Assembly (NCBI GenBank): GCA_050291465.1
Contig: JBNKJV010000006.1
Location: 124,001 to 188,000, forward strand
DNA length: 64,000 bases
DNA from: CBFDBF01 sp050291465
GTDB lineage: Bacteria > Pseudomonadota > Gammaproteobacteria > Chromatiales > Chromatiaceae
Direction: 5' to 3'
Of the stretch, positions 38,083 through 47,312 are shown piece after piece (position 1 is the stretch's first letter; every line of letters begins with the position of its first letter). A model generated the notes under the pieces. That model was not told the origin of the DNA. It saw nothing but the letters and a program-made list of their open reading frames with translations, and did no database searches. The translations under genes were made by a program, and so were the position numbers.

Positions 38083-38108
38083 TCACTGATAACTGATAAC
38101 TGATGACT
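38083..38108. repeat. Degenerate inverted counterpart of the heptamer array
   Basis: The stretch reads CACTGATAACTGATAACTGATGAC on the plus strand; on the minus strand it reads as AGTTATC, AGTTATC and a degenerate AGTCATC-like unit in 7-nt phase. It is inverted relative to the array at 37593-37646 and ends just before the amidotransferase stop codon at 38110. The two arrays bracket the four-helix-bundle gene. Confidence 0.8.
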
Positions 38109-38109
38109 A

Positions 38110-39993
38110 TTAACCCTTAATAAACTCCCCAAACATCAACAATGTCCACATCGCCGCACTATGGTCCCATCGGCCGGATTGATGTTGATCGACCATCTTC
38201 TCCAGAAACGCCGGTTCGAATAGACCTGTCCCCATCATTGCGTCACCGAGAATATTGTCTCTAACCTTCTCCCGCAGGGGACCGCGGAACCAGTTGGCCA
38301 GGGGGATTGAAAAACCCATTTTCGGGCGGTAAAGAATCTCATCAGGCAACTTCGGTTCAAGCGCCTTTTTAAAGACATATTTGCCCTCGCGCCCTTTCAA
38401 TTTCAGCTCCGGTGGTAAACCTGAGATCCAGTCGACTACCTCGTGATCGAGAATCGGGACCCGGACCTCCAGGGCATGGGCCATACTGGCCCGATCGACC
38501 TTGGTGAGGATGTCGCCCGCGAGATATGTCTTGAAATCCAGATACTGAACCAGCGACTGAGGATGGTCTGTCGGAGCCTGGCGCGCATAGTGACGGAACA
38601 CCTCTATAGCCCGGTATCCCTGAAGATCCTGCTTTAACCTGTCGCTGAACAGGGCGTTGCGCATCTCGTTGGAAAGAACGGAAACACTGTGCAGATAACC
38701 CTCCAAAGAATCTCGAGCCATGGCCTGCAGGGTGCTTTTGGCGCGAAACACCTTGGGTGCCCAATCGGCCTTTGGGTAAACGCTGCCCAGAAAACCGAAC
38801 AGGGGACGCCTGATAACGTCCGGCACTAGGGAACGCATCTTCTCCTCGTAGGTATGCCAACGATAGCGACGATAGCCCGCAAGGTTTTCGTCCCCCCCGT
38901 CTCCCGACAGCACCACCGTAACCTGCTTCTTCGCCAATTCGCATACCCGATAGGTTGGGAGGGCCGAGCTATCTGCATACGGCTCATCATAAAGCCCGGC
39001 GAGCCGATCGATCAGGGCAAAATCATCGGGGTCAACCTGCTCCACCCGATGAGCGGTCTTATATCTGTCGGCCACCATTGCGGCGTATGCGGACTCGTTG
39101 AATTTTGGATCACCAAACGAAATGGAACAGGTATTGACCGGATCTTCCGAAATGCCCGCCATCAGGGCCACTACGGCACTGGAATCCACACCCCCGGAAA
39201 GAAACGCCCCCAAGGGTACCTCTGCGATCATACGGATCTTAACCGCCTCCTTCAGTCTGGCTATCAGCTCCTCTCCGGCTTCGGCCTCGCTCATGGGTGC
39301 ATGCAGCCGGAAAGCAACATCCCAGTACTGCTCCGGTCTCAGCTGCCGTTGACCGCGCTTAACAACCAACCGGAATCCCGGCGGCAGTTTGTATACGCCT
39401 TTGTAGATTGTCTTGGGATCAGGGACATAACCGAATGCGAAATAGTCCTCTATCGCGGTAGGATCTATTTCCCTCGGCAGCCTGTCATGGACCTTCAGGG
39501 ACTTCAACTCCGAACCAAACAGCAGAGTACCATCCGGAAGCAGGGCATAATAAAGCGGCTTAATCCCCAGCCTGTCGCGAGCCAGAAACAGGGTATCCCT
39601 GTTCCGGTCCCAGATACCAAAGGCAAACATGCCCCGGAACCTCTCCACACAGGTCTCTCCCCACTCTTCCCAGGCGTGGACTATCACTTCCGTATCGCAA
39701 TGGGTGCGAAACCGGTGCCCAAGCGCCTTCAGCTCCTCGGAAAGTTCAGGAAAGTTATAGATCTCCCCGTTATAGGTGACTACGACGGATCCGTCTTCAT
39801 TGAACAGCGGCTGTTGACCGCTGGAGATGTCGATGATGGAGAGGCGGCGATGACCGAACCCCAAACCCGGCTCCGTATGTAGACCTCCCTCATCCGGTCC
39901 GCGATGGAACTGGGTTTCATTCATACGCGACAGGAGATCTCGGGAGATCTCCCGTTTGCCTGTTGTATCAAAGATTCCTACTATGCCGCACAT
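38110..39993 (-). CDS. XrtA/PEP-CTERM-type amidotransferase (asparagine synthase-like)
   Basis: A full-length 627-residue class II amidotransferase. It begins CGIVGIFDTTGKREIS with the catalytic N-terminal Cys (Cys2), has HRGPDEGG and YNGEIYNF in the glutaminase domain, the PP-loop FLSGGVDSSAVVALMAG (around residue 262), and the C-terminal markers LTKVDRASMAHALEVRVPIL and YRPKMGFSIPL. Glutamine should therefore be a working nitrogen donor. This type of protein is the usual neighbour of the PEP-CTERM/exosortase A signature glycosyltransferases, where it is thought to amidate a sugar acid of the exopolysaccharide. It follows the second signature glycosyltransferase on the minus strand. Two other asparagine-synthase-like genes occur in this window. 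Confidence 0.93.
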   Translation of the reverse strand: MCGIVGIFDTTGKREISRDLLSRMNETQFHRGPDEGGLHTEPGLGFGHRRLSIIDISSGQQPLFNEDGSVVVTYNGEIYNFPELSEELKALGHRFRTHCDTEVIVHAWEEWGETCVERFRGMFAFGIWDRNRDTLFLARDRLGIKPLYYALLPDGTLLFGSELKSLKVHDRLPREIDPTAIEDYFAFGYVPDPKTIYKGVYKLPPGFRLVVKRGQRQLRPEQYWDVAFRLHAPMSEAEAGEELIARLKEAVKIRMIAEVPLGAFLSGGVDSSAVVALMAGISEDPVNTCSISFGDPKFNESAYAAMVADRYKTAHRVEQVDPDDFALIDRLAGLYDEPYADSSALPTYRVCELAKKQVTVVLSGDGGDENLAGYRRYRWHTYEEKMRSLVPDVIRRPLFGFLGSVYPKADWAPKVFRAKSTLQAMARDSLEGYLHSVSVLSNEMRNALFSDRLKQDLQGYRAIEVFRHYARQAPTDHPQSLVQYLDFKTYLAGDILTKVDRASMAHALEVRVPILDHEVVDWISGLPPELKLKGREGKYVFKKALEPKLPDEILYRPKMGFSIPLANWFRGPLREKVRDNILGDAMMGTGLFEPAFLEKMVDQHQSGRWDHSAAMWTLLMFGEFIKG

Positions 39994-39994
39994 T

Positions 39995-40084
39995 GTTAGT
40001 TCGAAGTTATTAGTCTGGAGTTATAAGTTTGAAGTTTGGGGAGAAGTATTAATTCCGTATGGCCATTATCTACAAACTTCATGG
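39995..40084. repeat. AGTTNNN heptamer tract with inverted partner
   Basis: In the gap upstream of the amidotransferase gene, AGTTATA, AGTTTGA and AGTTTGG follow each other in 7-nt phase at 40019-40039. A short inverted match, ACAAACTTCATGG, is at 40072-40084. The tract resembles those at 29512, 37593, 60394 and 63234. Confidence 0.6.
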
Positions 40085-40086
40085 CT

Positions 40087-41235
40087 CTAACCTCCAACCA
40101 GCCCATCATATACCGACACATACTGCTCCACTGTTTTGTCCCATTTGAACTGCGATCTTACCTTCTCCAATCCGGCTTCACCCATGGTCGTCCCCAGTTT
40201 CCGATCGCCGGCAAATTCCTGAAGACAGGCGGTTATCGCAGCAGGGTCCCCCTTTGGAACCAGCCGGCCGTTTACACCATCTTCCACCAATTCCGGATTT
40301 CCGCCGACATCGGTCGCGACAACCGGAAGCCCCGTCGCCATAGCCTCCAGCAGGGTATTGGATATACCTTCCCCGAGAGACGGCAAAACAAACACATCAA
40401 GAAGCTTCAACAACTCGGAGATATCGTTCCTTTCACCCGTTATCCAGACAAATTCCGTCAAATCCCATAGGGAAATCAGCTCTTCCAGGTGCTTACGCAT
40501 GGGACCGTCTCCGGCGATGACCAGCCTGAAATCCAGCTTGTTCTCCGGATTTTGATCCAGCAGTCCTTTAAAGGCACTAATGAGAGTCGCCTGGTCCTTA
40601 ACCGCGGCTAATCTTCCTACGGTACCGATCACAAATGACTCCTGCGACAGGAAACCGGCAGGGGCGATACCCGGCTTGGCATTATCCCCCGGCCTGAACA
40701 AGTCCTGATCAACGCCGTTATAGATATGAATCACCTTATCCTGTGCTATACCTACCGTCTCTAATAACCAGTGTTGAAGGTCCTTACTAACCGCAATATA
40801 TCTATCTATAAAAAGACTCATAACCTTCCTTAGCAGGTTGTATTTCCTGTTCTTACCTTCAATATCAAAGACATCTCTGCCATGCTCGCCATGCACCCTG
40901 TTCGTGTCTGACAAAAACCACGCCGGTATCTGAGCCTCCAGGGTCGCCAGATTCCTGGTATGCACAATCGCCGGATTCAGAGTTTTTAGAACCTTCCACA
41001 GTTTCCAGTACAGCCCGAAGCTATGGCCTTCCTCACTATACAGAGAAATTATTGGGACACCGGGCTTTGAGATACGTTTCGCAAATTCACCTGCTTCCGT
41101 CAGGCAGATGATGGCATGCCGATACCTCTCCTCCGACATGCGGTTGATGATATTGACCAGCCCGTTCTCAAGTCCCCCTGCTCCCAAACTGTGTACAACA
41201 TGCACCACCAACGGTGTTTCGGTATTTGGCTTCAT
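40087..41235 (-). CDS. PEP-CTERM/XrtA system glycosyltransferase, TIGR03088-like
   Basis: A GT4 enzyme of 382 residues. The N-terminus PLVVHVVHSLGAGGLENGLV, followed by HAIICLTEAGEFAKRI, is the mark of the second signature glycosyltransferase of PEP-CTERM/exosortase A loci. The donor domain has FVIGTVGRLAAVKDQATLIS and LPSLGEGISNTLLEAMATGL, with the E-x7-E pair. The frame extends to an ATG at 41253, but the ATG at 41235 overlaps the upstream stop in an ATGA junction and is chosen. In the loci I know, exosortase A lies between this gene and the upstream TIGR03087-like gene; here the two overlap directly. Confidence 0.9.
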   Translation of the reverse strand: MKPNTETPLVVHVVHSLGAGGLENGLVNIINRMSEERYRHAIICLTEAGEFAKRISKPGVPIISLYSEEGHSFGLYWKLWKVLKTLNPAIVHTRNLATLEAQIPAWFLSDTNRVHGEHGRDVFDIEGKNRKYNLLRKVMSLFIDRYIAVSKDLQHWLLETVGIAQDKVIHIYNGVDQDLFRPGDNAKPGIAPAGFLSQESFVIGTVGRLAAVKDQATLISAFKGLLDQNPENKLDFRLVIAGDGPMRKHLEELISLWDLTEFVWITGERNDISELLKLLDVFVLPSLGEGISNTLLEAMATGLPVVATDVGGNPELVEDGVNGRLVPKGDPAAITACLQEFAGDRKLGTTMGEAGLEKVRSQFKWDKTVEQYVSVYDGLVGG

Positions 41236-42437
41236 GTATCCACCGGCAACCATTGATCAAGTTCGGGTAAAGTACTGTCCCAGGTATATGAACCGCGGAT
41301 CAGACTCCTCGCCTGGTAACCTAATCCCTCCCAATTACCCGCGAATATGGACATTATCTTCTCCACAAAACCGGAGATATCGGATGCCACCAGGACTTCC
41401 TTTCCGTCTTCCGCGTCGATACCTTCCAGACCCTGTGGTGTCACCACTGTCGGCCTACCCATAGCCATACCTTCCAGGACCTTATTTTGTATCCCGCGAG
41501 CGATACGCATCGGAGCCACTACCGCCTCCGCATGCTGAATGTAAGGCCGCACATCATCAACCCGCCCCGTAACCACTATCCCCGGTTGCCGTCCCAGCTT
41601 ACATACGCTTTCCGTGGGATTGCCGCCTACTATGTAAAAGCGCGCTTCCGGCTGTTCCTTCCTGATCTCTGGAAAGATCTCCTGCCCGAACCACCTTACG
41701 GCATCCACATTCGGCCAGTAATCCATAGCCCCGGTAAACGCCAACGCCCTCTCATCCGTAACATACGGATTCTTATAGAATTTATCCGGATCAAAGTAGT
41801 CGATATCTACGCCGTTGCTGTAGTAGTCGATCTTCTCCCCGAGGTTTCCGGAAATCTGTCGAAACAGCTCCGCCTCCGCGGATGAAACAAACAGACTGGC
41901 GTCAAAACTTGATGCCACACCCTTTTCGAACTCGAACAGGTGGTCCGCTTCCCGCCGATATACCCAGTTCATGGGCCAGCCTTGCTTTTCCGCATACTGG
42001 CGCCATTTGTCGGAATCAATATCGACGAAATCGATTACCCTATGCCGCAATCCGAGGTCTGATTCCAGAACATACTGGGCCATGGCAGAGGAATATACCG
42101 TACACAGCTTGATGTCGTTTTCCCTTACCCGCTTCCTTATCCACCTATCCATTTCACTACTGTAATAATAAGGTATGGACAAGGGTTTTCCGGAAAACAG
42201 GCCGGATAGACTCTTGATACGTGCGAGTTTCGGGTTCAAATCAATAAAGCAACACTCCTGGCACAACTCTTCCACCTTGGAGGTATACCTCCAATCGGAA
42301 GCTTCATCTATGAACGTGCCGAGGAAAACTCGGTATCGTTTAGCAAGATACCGCAACAGATTGTACGACCTTATCTTGTCACCCTTGTTCGGTGGATAGG
42401 GTATACGATGACATAGGAAGAGCAGCGCGGGTTTCAT
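41232..42437 (-). CDS. PEP-CTERM/XrtA system glycosyltransferase, TIGR03087-like
   Basis: A 401-residue GT-B enzyme opening with LLFLCHRIPYPPNKGDKIRS, the well-conserved start of the first signature glycosyltransferase of PEP-CTERM/exosortase A loci. FVDIDSDKWRQYAEKQGWPM and YRREADHLFEFEKGVASSFD are further group markers, and the donor domain has RALAFTGAMDYWPNVDAVRW and PMRIARGIQNKVLEGMAMGR with the donor-binding Glu. It should add a sugar to the exopolysaccharide repeat unit. It lies 33 bp downstream of the FemAB-like gene. The identity is strong; sugar specificity is unknown. Confidence 0.93.
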   Translation of the reverse strand: MKPALLFLCHRIPYPPNKGDKIRSYNLLRYLAKRYRVFLGTFIDEASDWRYTSKVEELCQECCFIDLNPKLARIKSLSGLFSGKPLSIPYYYSSEMDRWIRKRVRENDIKLCTVYSSAMAQYVLESDLGLRHRVIDFVDIDSDKWRQYAEKQGWPMNWVYRREADHLFEFEKGVASSFDASLFVSSAEAELFRQISGNLGEKIDYYSNGVDIDYFDPDKFYKNPYVTDERALAFTGAMDYWPNVDAVRWFGQEIFPEIRKEQPEARFYIVGGNPTESVCKLGRQPGIVVTGRVDDVRPYIQHAEAVVAPMRIARGIQNKVLEGMAMGRPTVVTPQGLEGIDAEDGKEVLVASDISGFVEKIMSIFAGNWEGLGYQARSLIRGSYTWDSTLPELDQWLPVDT

Positions 42438-42469
42438 TTTCTTTTGTCAGCGATCCGGACAGACTCAGC

Positions 42470-43492
42470 TCAGCCCAGATTCCTGGACAACAGGGGCCCG
42501 ATAAGGTTGGCCAGGGGCACCGGGAGTCTTTTCCAGGCTTTTATGAATAGCTGATACTTTGGATTCATCGGATTTATCTCCGGGACCTTATCCGATTTCA
42601 CCAGGTAATATTCATAATGCAGGGGTTCGGGTGTAAATCCCCAGTTTTTCTTGAAGCTGTATGAGCCCGTACCGGTTTTGCTGCGGCCATAGTCAAAGAT
42701 CTTTATCCCCTGCTCCGCCGATCGCCGCATCAGCTCCCAGTACATAAAATCGTTGGCTTTGAGAGCGCGCGCCTGCGCAATACTGCCCCCGTAAAACGGC
42801 AATACCTCATCCCTGAAATAGAAGCTCAGAACACCCGCTACATCCCTGCCTTCATGTTGGATCATCAGGACATCGCAATCCGCACCGAACACCTCCCGCA
42901 GAATCCGGAAATACTTCGCCGGAAAAACCGGCGTTCCAAGATTACGAACGCTCTCGGAATAGACCCGATACAGGCGTTGCCATCCATTGTCTGCTTCGCC
43001 GGTCAACCCTGCATTAATACCCTTCCGCACCATTGCCCGCTGTTTGCGGGGAATTGCCTTCAGATTGACCTCCGGATCTGGATCGATCTCCTTGCGGAAC
43101 GTGACATAGAGATCCTTGGATGGCCACTGCCGTCCGGACGGCGTGCGGCTCCTGAGCTCGAGGGCATCCACCCCCAAACGCTCGGCATGCTCACAGGCGG
43201 CATCCAATAACGCAGATGCCGCATCCTCGCTGATCGCCGCTACTCCCCCATATACGCAGAACGGCGTTGAAACCAACGTGTTTCCGAACAGAAGACTATT
43301 TATATGGGCTAGCGGCAAGACCCCTTCTATATCACCGTCCCGTTCGGCGTATAAAAAGAGAGTGGGATGACCATAGGCTTGCTCAAGGACGGCCTTCCAG
43401 CCGGCCTTATGGAAAAAAGTGGCGTCCGGGCAATGTTCCACAAATTCATCCCAACGATCTTCGTCGGCTGATGTCAGCTCTTGAATCTTCAA
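42470..43492 (-). CDS. FemAB-like GNAT protein of the PEP-CTERM/XrtA system
   Basis: A 340-residue protein of the FemAB/GNAT superfamily, which in other settings moves amino acids from aminoacyl-tRNA to peptidoglycan. It begins IQELTSADEDRWDEFVEHCP, followed by ATFFHKAGWKAVLEQAYGH, and has FYFRDEVLPFYGGSIAQARA and ANDFMYWELMRRSAEQGIKI, both typical of the group found in exosortase A loci. The role there is unproven; aminoacylation of the polysaccharide is often suggested. The start is TTG and overlaps the stop of the deacetylase gene (TTGA, 4 bp). It is one link of the long minus-strand operon. Confidence 0.9.
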   Translation of the reverse strand: MKIQELTSADEDRWDEFVEHCPDATFFHKAGWKAVLEQAYGHPTLFLYAERDGDIEGVLPLAHINSLLFGNTLVSTPFCVYGGVAAISEDAASALLDAACEHAERLGVDALELRSRTPSGRQWPSKDLYVTFRKEIDPDPEVNLKAIPRKQRAMVRKGINAGLTGEADNGWQRLYRVYSESVRNLGTPVFPAKYFRILREVFGADCDVLMIQHEGRDVAGVLSFYFRDEVLPFYGGSIAQARALKANDFMYWELMRRSAEQGIKIFDYGRSKTGTGSYSFKKNWGFTPEPLHYEYYLVKSDKVPEINPMNPKYQLFIKAWKRLPVPLANLIGPLLSRNLG

Positions 43493-44379
43493 ACTTCTGT
43501 TCCTGTTTCATTCCTTGGTCGACTATGACGATCAGCCTCAATTTCGTTCAGCAGAAATATCCTGTCCATCCTGTTCCAGCAGAAGTCCTGGAATAGACGC
43601 TCCAGACGCCCCTGCATGCGATGGAGATTCAGGTAGTGACGGAACCGGGTTTTCACGCCGACATCCTCCTGCCTCGGTTGATCCTTATCTATCTCCCAGG
43701 GGTGGAAATAAAAAATACCGGGTTGGCCGTCCACGGAATTCACTCGCTGCAACAGTCTGCGAGAAATAGCATAGGGCAACAGGCGAAAATAACCCCCGCC
43801 CCCGCCCGGATAATTCCTCCCCCCAACCGCAACGGTGGTAATCGGGATCTCGAGAAAGCTTTCCCCATCTATAGGCGCGTAGGGAAACCGGGGTGCGGAA
43901 GGCATACCGTAGTGATCGTGGCGTATGGGATATATGCTGGAACTGTACGCGTAGCCGACCTGCAGCAGCTTTTCGTGAGCCCAGAGGTTGTTTTCGCCGA
44001 TAGAGTAGCTGGCGGCACGATATCCCTTTACCTCCACAGCCCCGATATCTTCCAATATATCCTTTGTCCTTGTTATGTCCTTCTGAAACTCTTCGGGGCT
44101 CTGGTTGCTTACCCGAATATGCTGATATCCATGACTGGCCAACTCGTGTCCGTTCTCCACGATTGAACGCACCATCCGAGGATATCTCTCCGCCAGCCAA
44201 CCTAGAGTAAAGAAAGTCGCTTTGATTCCATGCTCATTTAACATGGCCAGAATACGTTCCATATTACCCTCCAGTCGGCAGGGTATATCAGGCCAACTGG
44301 AACGGGATATATGCCCTTCGAAGGCCGACACCTGGAAGTAATCCTCCACGTCGATGGTCATGGCGTTCTGGATGGTCAT
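43489..44379 (-). CDS. PEP-CTERM/XrtA polysaccharide deacetylase (DUF3473-containing)
   Basis: A 296-residue NodB-like carbohydrate esterase of family 4 type. The first catalytic motif is MTIDVEDYFQVSAFEG (Asp base, with the second D replaced by the V-E-D form typical of this group); the metal-binding motif is HELASHGYQHIRVSN, with H-x3-H; later come GYRAASYSIG and the C-terminal extension FYFHPWEIDKDQPRQ known as DUF3473. It would remove N-acetyl groups from hexosamines of the exopolysaccharide, probably those derived through WecB. Two ATGs lie close together; either gives a complete first motif. No signal peptide is seen. Confidence 0.92.
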   Translation of the reverse strand: MTIQNAMTIDVEDYFQVSAFEGHISRSSWPDIPCRLEGNMERILAMLNEHGIKATFFTLGWLAERYPRMVRSIVENGHELASHGYQHIRVSNQSPEEFQKDITRTKDILEDIGAVEVKGYRAASYSIGENNLWAHEKLLQVGYAYSSSIYPIRHDHYGMPSAPRFPYAPIDGESFLEIPITTVAVGGRNYPGGGGGYFRLLPYAISRRLLQRVNSVDGQPGIFYFHPWEIDKDQPRQEDVGVKTRFRHYLNLHRMQGRLERLFQDFCWNRMDRIFLLNEIEADRHSRPRNETGTEV

Positions 44380-44536
44380 ATCTTTTCAAATCTTACTTAA
44401 CCATGCGGGATTCCGGCCTAAACCTTGAACTACCCGGATATATTACCAATTTTTCTCGCCCTTTTTATTTCCAACCGCTGTGCCTTCTTACGTGGAGAAC
44501 AGGATTGTACGGGATAGAGAGGTTGTAAAGCTGCTT

Positions 44537-45676
44537 CTACTTTTTCGCCCACGCCTTGATAACTGCCGCAATACGCTCCGCCGCTTTTCCGTCCCACAGT
44601 TCCGGTATCCTGCCACTCTTGCCACCGGTGGTCAGAATATCTTCCACGGTGGCTAGGATTTTTCCACTGTCCGAACCGACGATGGTGTTGGTCCCCTGTT
44701 CGACGGTGATGGGCCTCTCGGTATTTTCCCGCATGGTAATACAGGGAACGCCCAAGGCCGTGGTCTCCTCCTGTATGCCCCCGGAGTCGGTGAGCACCAA
44801 ACGGGCCTTATTCATCAGACCCAGCATTTCCAGGTACCCAACAGGGGGCAGTATCAGAATCCTCTCCCCTTCCAGTAAGCGTTCCAATCCCGCTTCCCGA
44901 ATACACTTCCTTGTTCTGGGGTGTACCGGAAAAATCAAAGGTATGTTCCCACTTATCTCCTGCAAAGCCTTCAGCAGACCTTCGAGTATTACCGGATCGT
45001 CTACGTTGGAGGGTCTATGCAGGGTTACCAATCCATACCCGGATAAAAATCCGGATATGCGGTCATCTGCCTTATGCAGGGAAAATACCTCTTCCAGAGG
45101 GACTGCGCGTTCCATATTGTAGAAAAGCGTATCGATCATTACGTTTCCCACAAAATGTATACACCGCTCCTCCACGCCCTCACGCAAAAGATTGCTCAGG
45201 GCACTTCTCTCCGTAGTAAAAAGCAGCTCCGAGATCTGGTCGGTCAATACCCTGTTTATCTCCTCCGGCATATCACGGTCGAAGCTGCGCAATCCGGCTT
45301 CCACGTGAAAAACCGGTATACCCTTTTTTACCGCAACCAGTGCGCAGGCAATGGTGGAATTAACATCCCCTACCACCAGGATCGCCTCCGGCCGCGTTTC
45401 ATCAAGAACCGGTTCGAAGCGTCGCATGATCTCAGCAGTCTGCACCGCATGTGTGGCGGAACCCACCTCCAGATCAATATCCGGTTCCGGAATGTTCAAC
45501 TGGGCAAAAAACGAGGCCTTCATGGCCGCATCATAATGCTGACCGGTGTGTATCAGATTTGCTGATAGTTCCGGTCCAACAGTGTTCAACGCCCTCATGA
45601 CGGGGGCGATTTTCATGAAGTTGGGACGTGCTCCAACCACACACAGAATTTGAGCAGCGGACCGTTCAGATGTCAT
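44537..45676 (-). CDS. wecB: UDP-N-acetylglucosamine 2-epimerase (non-hydrolysing)
   Basis: A 379-residue enzyme interconverting UDP-GlcNAc and UDP-ManNAc, supplying an N-acetylmannosamine-type precursor. The family landmarks are present: LCVVGARPNFMKIAPVMRAL, IHTGQHYDAAMKASFF, VFHVEAGLRSFDRDMPEEIN, TLHRPSNVDD and LTDSGGIQEETTALGVPCIT. Length is normal. It sits in the exopolysaccharide operon between the beta-barrel gene and the deacetylase gene, with gaps of 184 bp upstream and 157 bp downstream, larger than others in the operon. In many exosortase A loci an ATPase gene (TIGR03015 type) occupies the position next to the beta-barrel gene; no such gene is present here. Confidence 0.95.
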   Translation of the reverse strand: MTSERSAAQILCVVGARPNFMKIAPVMRALNTVGPELSANLIHTGQHYDAAMKASFFAQLNIPEPDIDLEVGSATHAVQTAEIMRRFEPVLDETRPEAILVVGDVNSTIACALVAVKKGIPVFHVEAGLRSFDRDMPEEINRVLTDQISELLFTTERSALSNLLREGVEERCIHFVGNVMIDTLFYNMERAVPLEEVFSLHKADDRISGFLSGYGLVTLHRPSNVDDPVILEGLLKALQEISGNIPLIFPVHPRTRKCIREAGLERLLEGERILILPPVGYLEMLGLMNKARLVLTDSGGIQEETTALGVPCITMRENTERPITVEQGTNTIVGSDSGKILATVEDILTTGGKSGRIPELWDGKAAERIAAVIKAWAKK

Positions 45677-45860
45677 TTCCGCGTTCCTTCGGGAGGTGCT
45701 TTATGATTTTCATTGATACAGATGCGAGAAGTTCTGAAACTATCTTTTGTTTGCTACAGCGTCAATCTTCTTTCTTTGCTGCTTTCAGAATCTCGCATAA
45801 GCAAATGCAGGCCTACTATTTCCGGAAGGATTGCTAAAAAGGGAATAAAACGCCGTCAGA

Positions 45861-47288
45861 CTAAAGGTCAATATCCAATGCCACAGTCACCCGGTTCTCG
45901 TCATAGCTGTCACCGGCCGTATCCGAATCCCTTTCCGTATGGCGATAATTCACCCGAAGGTTGCTTTTCTGACCCAGCTCCCTTTTTAATCCTACCTTTA
46001 CCGAAGCGGTATCCGCCTGACTGCCTCCGGAAGTCTCCGAACGACGCCAACTTACATCCGTGTTCGCGCTGGTCTTCCCATCCAATTGCCGGTCAAGTGC
46101 AATGCTCAATCCCATAAGCTTGGATCCGCTGTCGTTCACGTCCTGGTAGATCTGTTTGGAGTGATCAGCCTTTAATTTCAGGGTAGTCCGCTTCCCCTTT
46201 AGGGTATAGGAAGCATTGAACCGTTCATTTACCAAAGTGCTGTCATTTATTACCGCCACATCCCGGGCAACAATCAGAGGATCTCCGGTAACAGGATCAA
46301 CCACCACGTTACCAAACTCGTCTATCAGATAATACAATTCCTGCTCCATTATAAGAGAACGGGAATCGGTCAGTTCTTTTGAATACTTGGCGTTAAATGT
46401 GGATCTGCGGGATCGATGGGTGAAATCAAAGGATGGGGTGGAACCAAAAAAACGTTCCCCATAGCCGATATCCAAAGAAGTTCGCGGGCTCGGGGTCCAA
46501 ACCAATCCAGCATCCCAACGCGCACCGCCCGTATCCGAACGCGTCGTGGTGTAATCGTTCCACTCCTTCCCAACCGATGCTCTGGCCATAACGGAACGGT
46601 CGAAACGATAACCAAAGCTGGCGTCCGCGGATTTGTTATCACTGTCGGCATTACTTTTCGCATCGACCTTTCGGTAATCCCCCTTCAACCCCCAGGAGAA
46701 GCGTTGAAACTTTTTACCGCTGTCCAATGACAGCGCAACAGACTGGGCGGAACTGCCCGCGGCCTGATCACTGGTATGGTATAGCTGATCGTAGGTATAG
46801 CGGGCCTCTAAATCCGCGTAACCCTTTAGCCGGCGTTTTATATATGGGCTGATGGAATAGGAATAGGTGGTGGTGACATTCCCGCTGTCACTGGTCGTAT
46901 CGTCACCGCCGGAGGTATAGGGATTCAAGGCATACTGCGAAACCCTGGCGTTGGCGTCGATATAAAACAAGTCTTCCATGAGCTCTGCGTCCGCGTCCGC
47001 CTGAATACGGGGATTAATGGAATCATTCCCCCTACCCTGATCGTCGATCTCTACAGAACCCGCAAATTTCACATTTGCCCTGGCGCCCTTACCGGTAAAG
47101 GTGAGTTTTGGAGCGGCGGATGCGATAACTTCACTTTTTTTTCCACCTTCCGTCAGGTGGGTATTATCGGTAAGGGTCAGGCTGGTGGTGACACCCTTGG
47201 TTACCGACCACTCAGCCGCAGAGGAAACCCCAGGCAACAGCGCTATTCCACACAAAAGTATGAGCGACCTGTTTTTCACCGTGTCCAT
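45861..47288 (-). CDS. PEP-CTERM/XrtA system outer-membrane beta-barrel protein (TIGR03016-like)
   Basis: A 475-residue protein with a signal peptide (LILLCGIALLPGVSSAAEWS) followed by alternating polar/hydrophobic strands and ending VTVALDIDL, with an aromatic-poor but barrel-like last strand. Strands such as FNASYTLKGKRTTLKLKAD and SNLRVNYRHTERDSDTAGDS show the pattern of an outer-membrane barrel. The segment WTPSPRTSLDIGYGERFFGS, with R-x-x-x-x-x-x-Y-G-x-R-x-F-G, is the one I associate with the group named from PEP-CTERM loci. Its position directly after the tyrosine kinase gene is also the usual one. It may be the outer-membrane exit for the polymer. No enzymatic motif was seen. Confidence 0.85.
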   Translation of the reverse strand: MDTVKNRSLILLCGIALLPGVSSAAEWSVTKGVTTSLTLTDNTHLTEGGKKSEVIASAAPKLTFTGKGARANVKFAGSVEIDDQGRGNDSINPRIQADADAELMEDLFYIDANARVSQYALNPYTSGGDDTTSDSGNVTTTYSYSISPYIKRRLKGYADLEARYTYDQLYHTSDQAAGSSAQSVALSLDSGKKFQRFSWGLKGDYRKVDAKSNADSDNKSADASFGYRFDRSVMARASVGKEWNDYTTTRSDTGGARWDAGLVWTPSPRTSLDIGYGERFFGSTPSFDFTHRSRRSTFNAKYSKELTDSRSLIMEQELYYLIDEFGNVVVDPVTGDPLIVARDVAVINDSTLVNERFNASYTLKGKRTTLKLKADHSKQIYQDVNDSGSKLMGLSIALDRQLDGKTSANTDVSWRRSETSGGSQADTASVKVGLKRELGQKSNLRVNYRHTERDSDTAGDSYDENRVTVALDIDL

Positions 47289-47312
47289 CTCCCCGGATAT
47301 ACGGATAATTCG

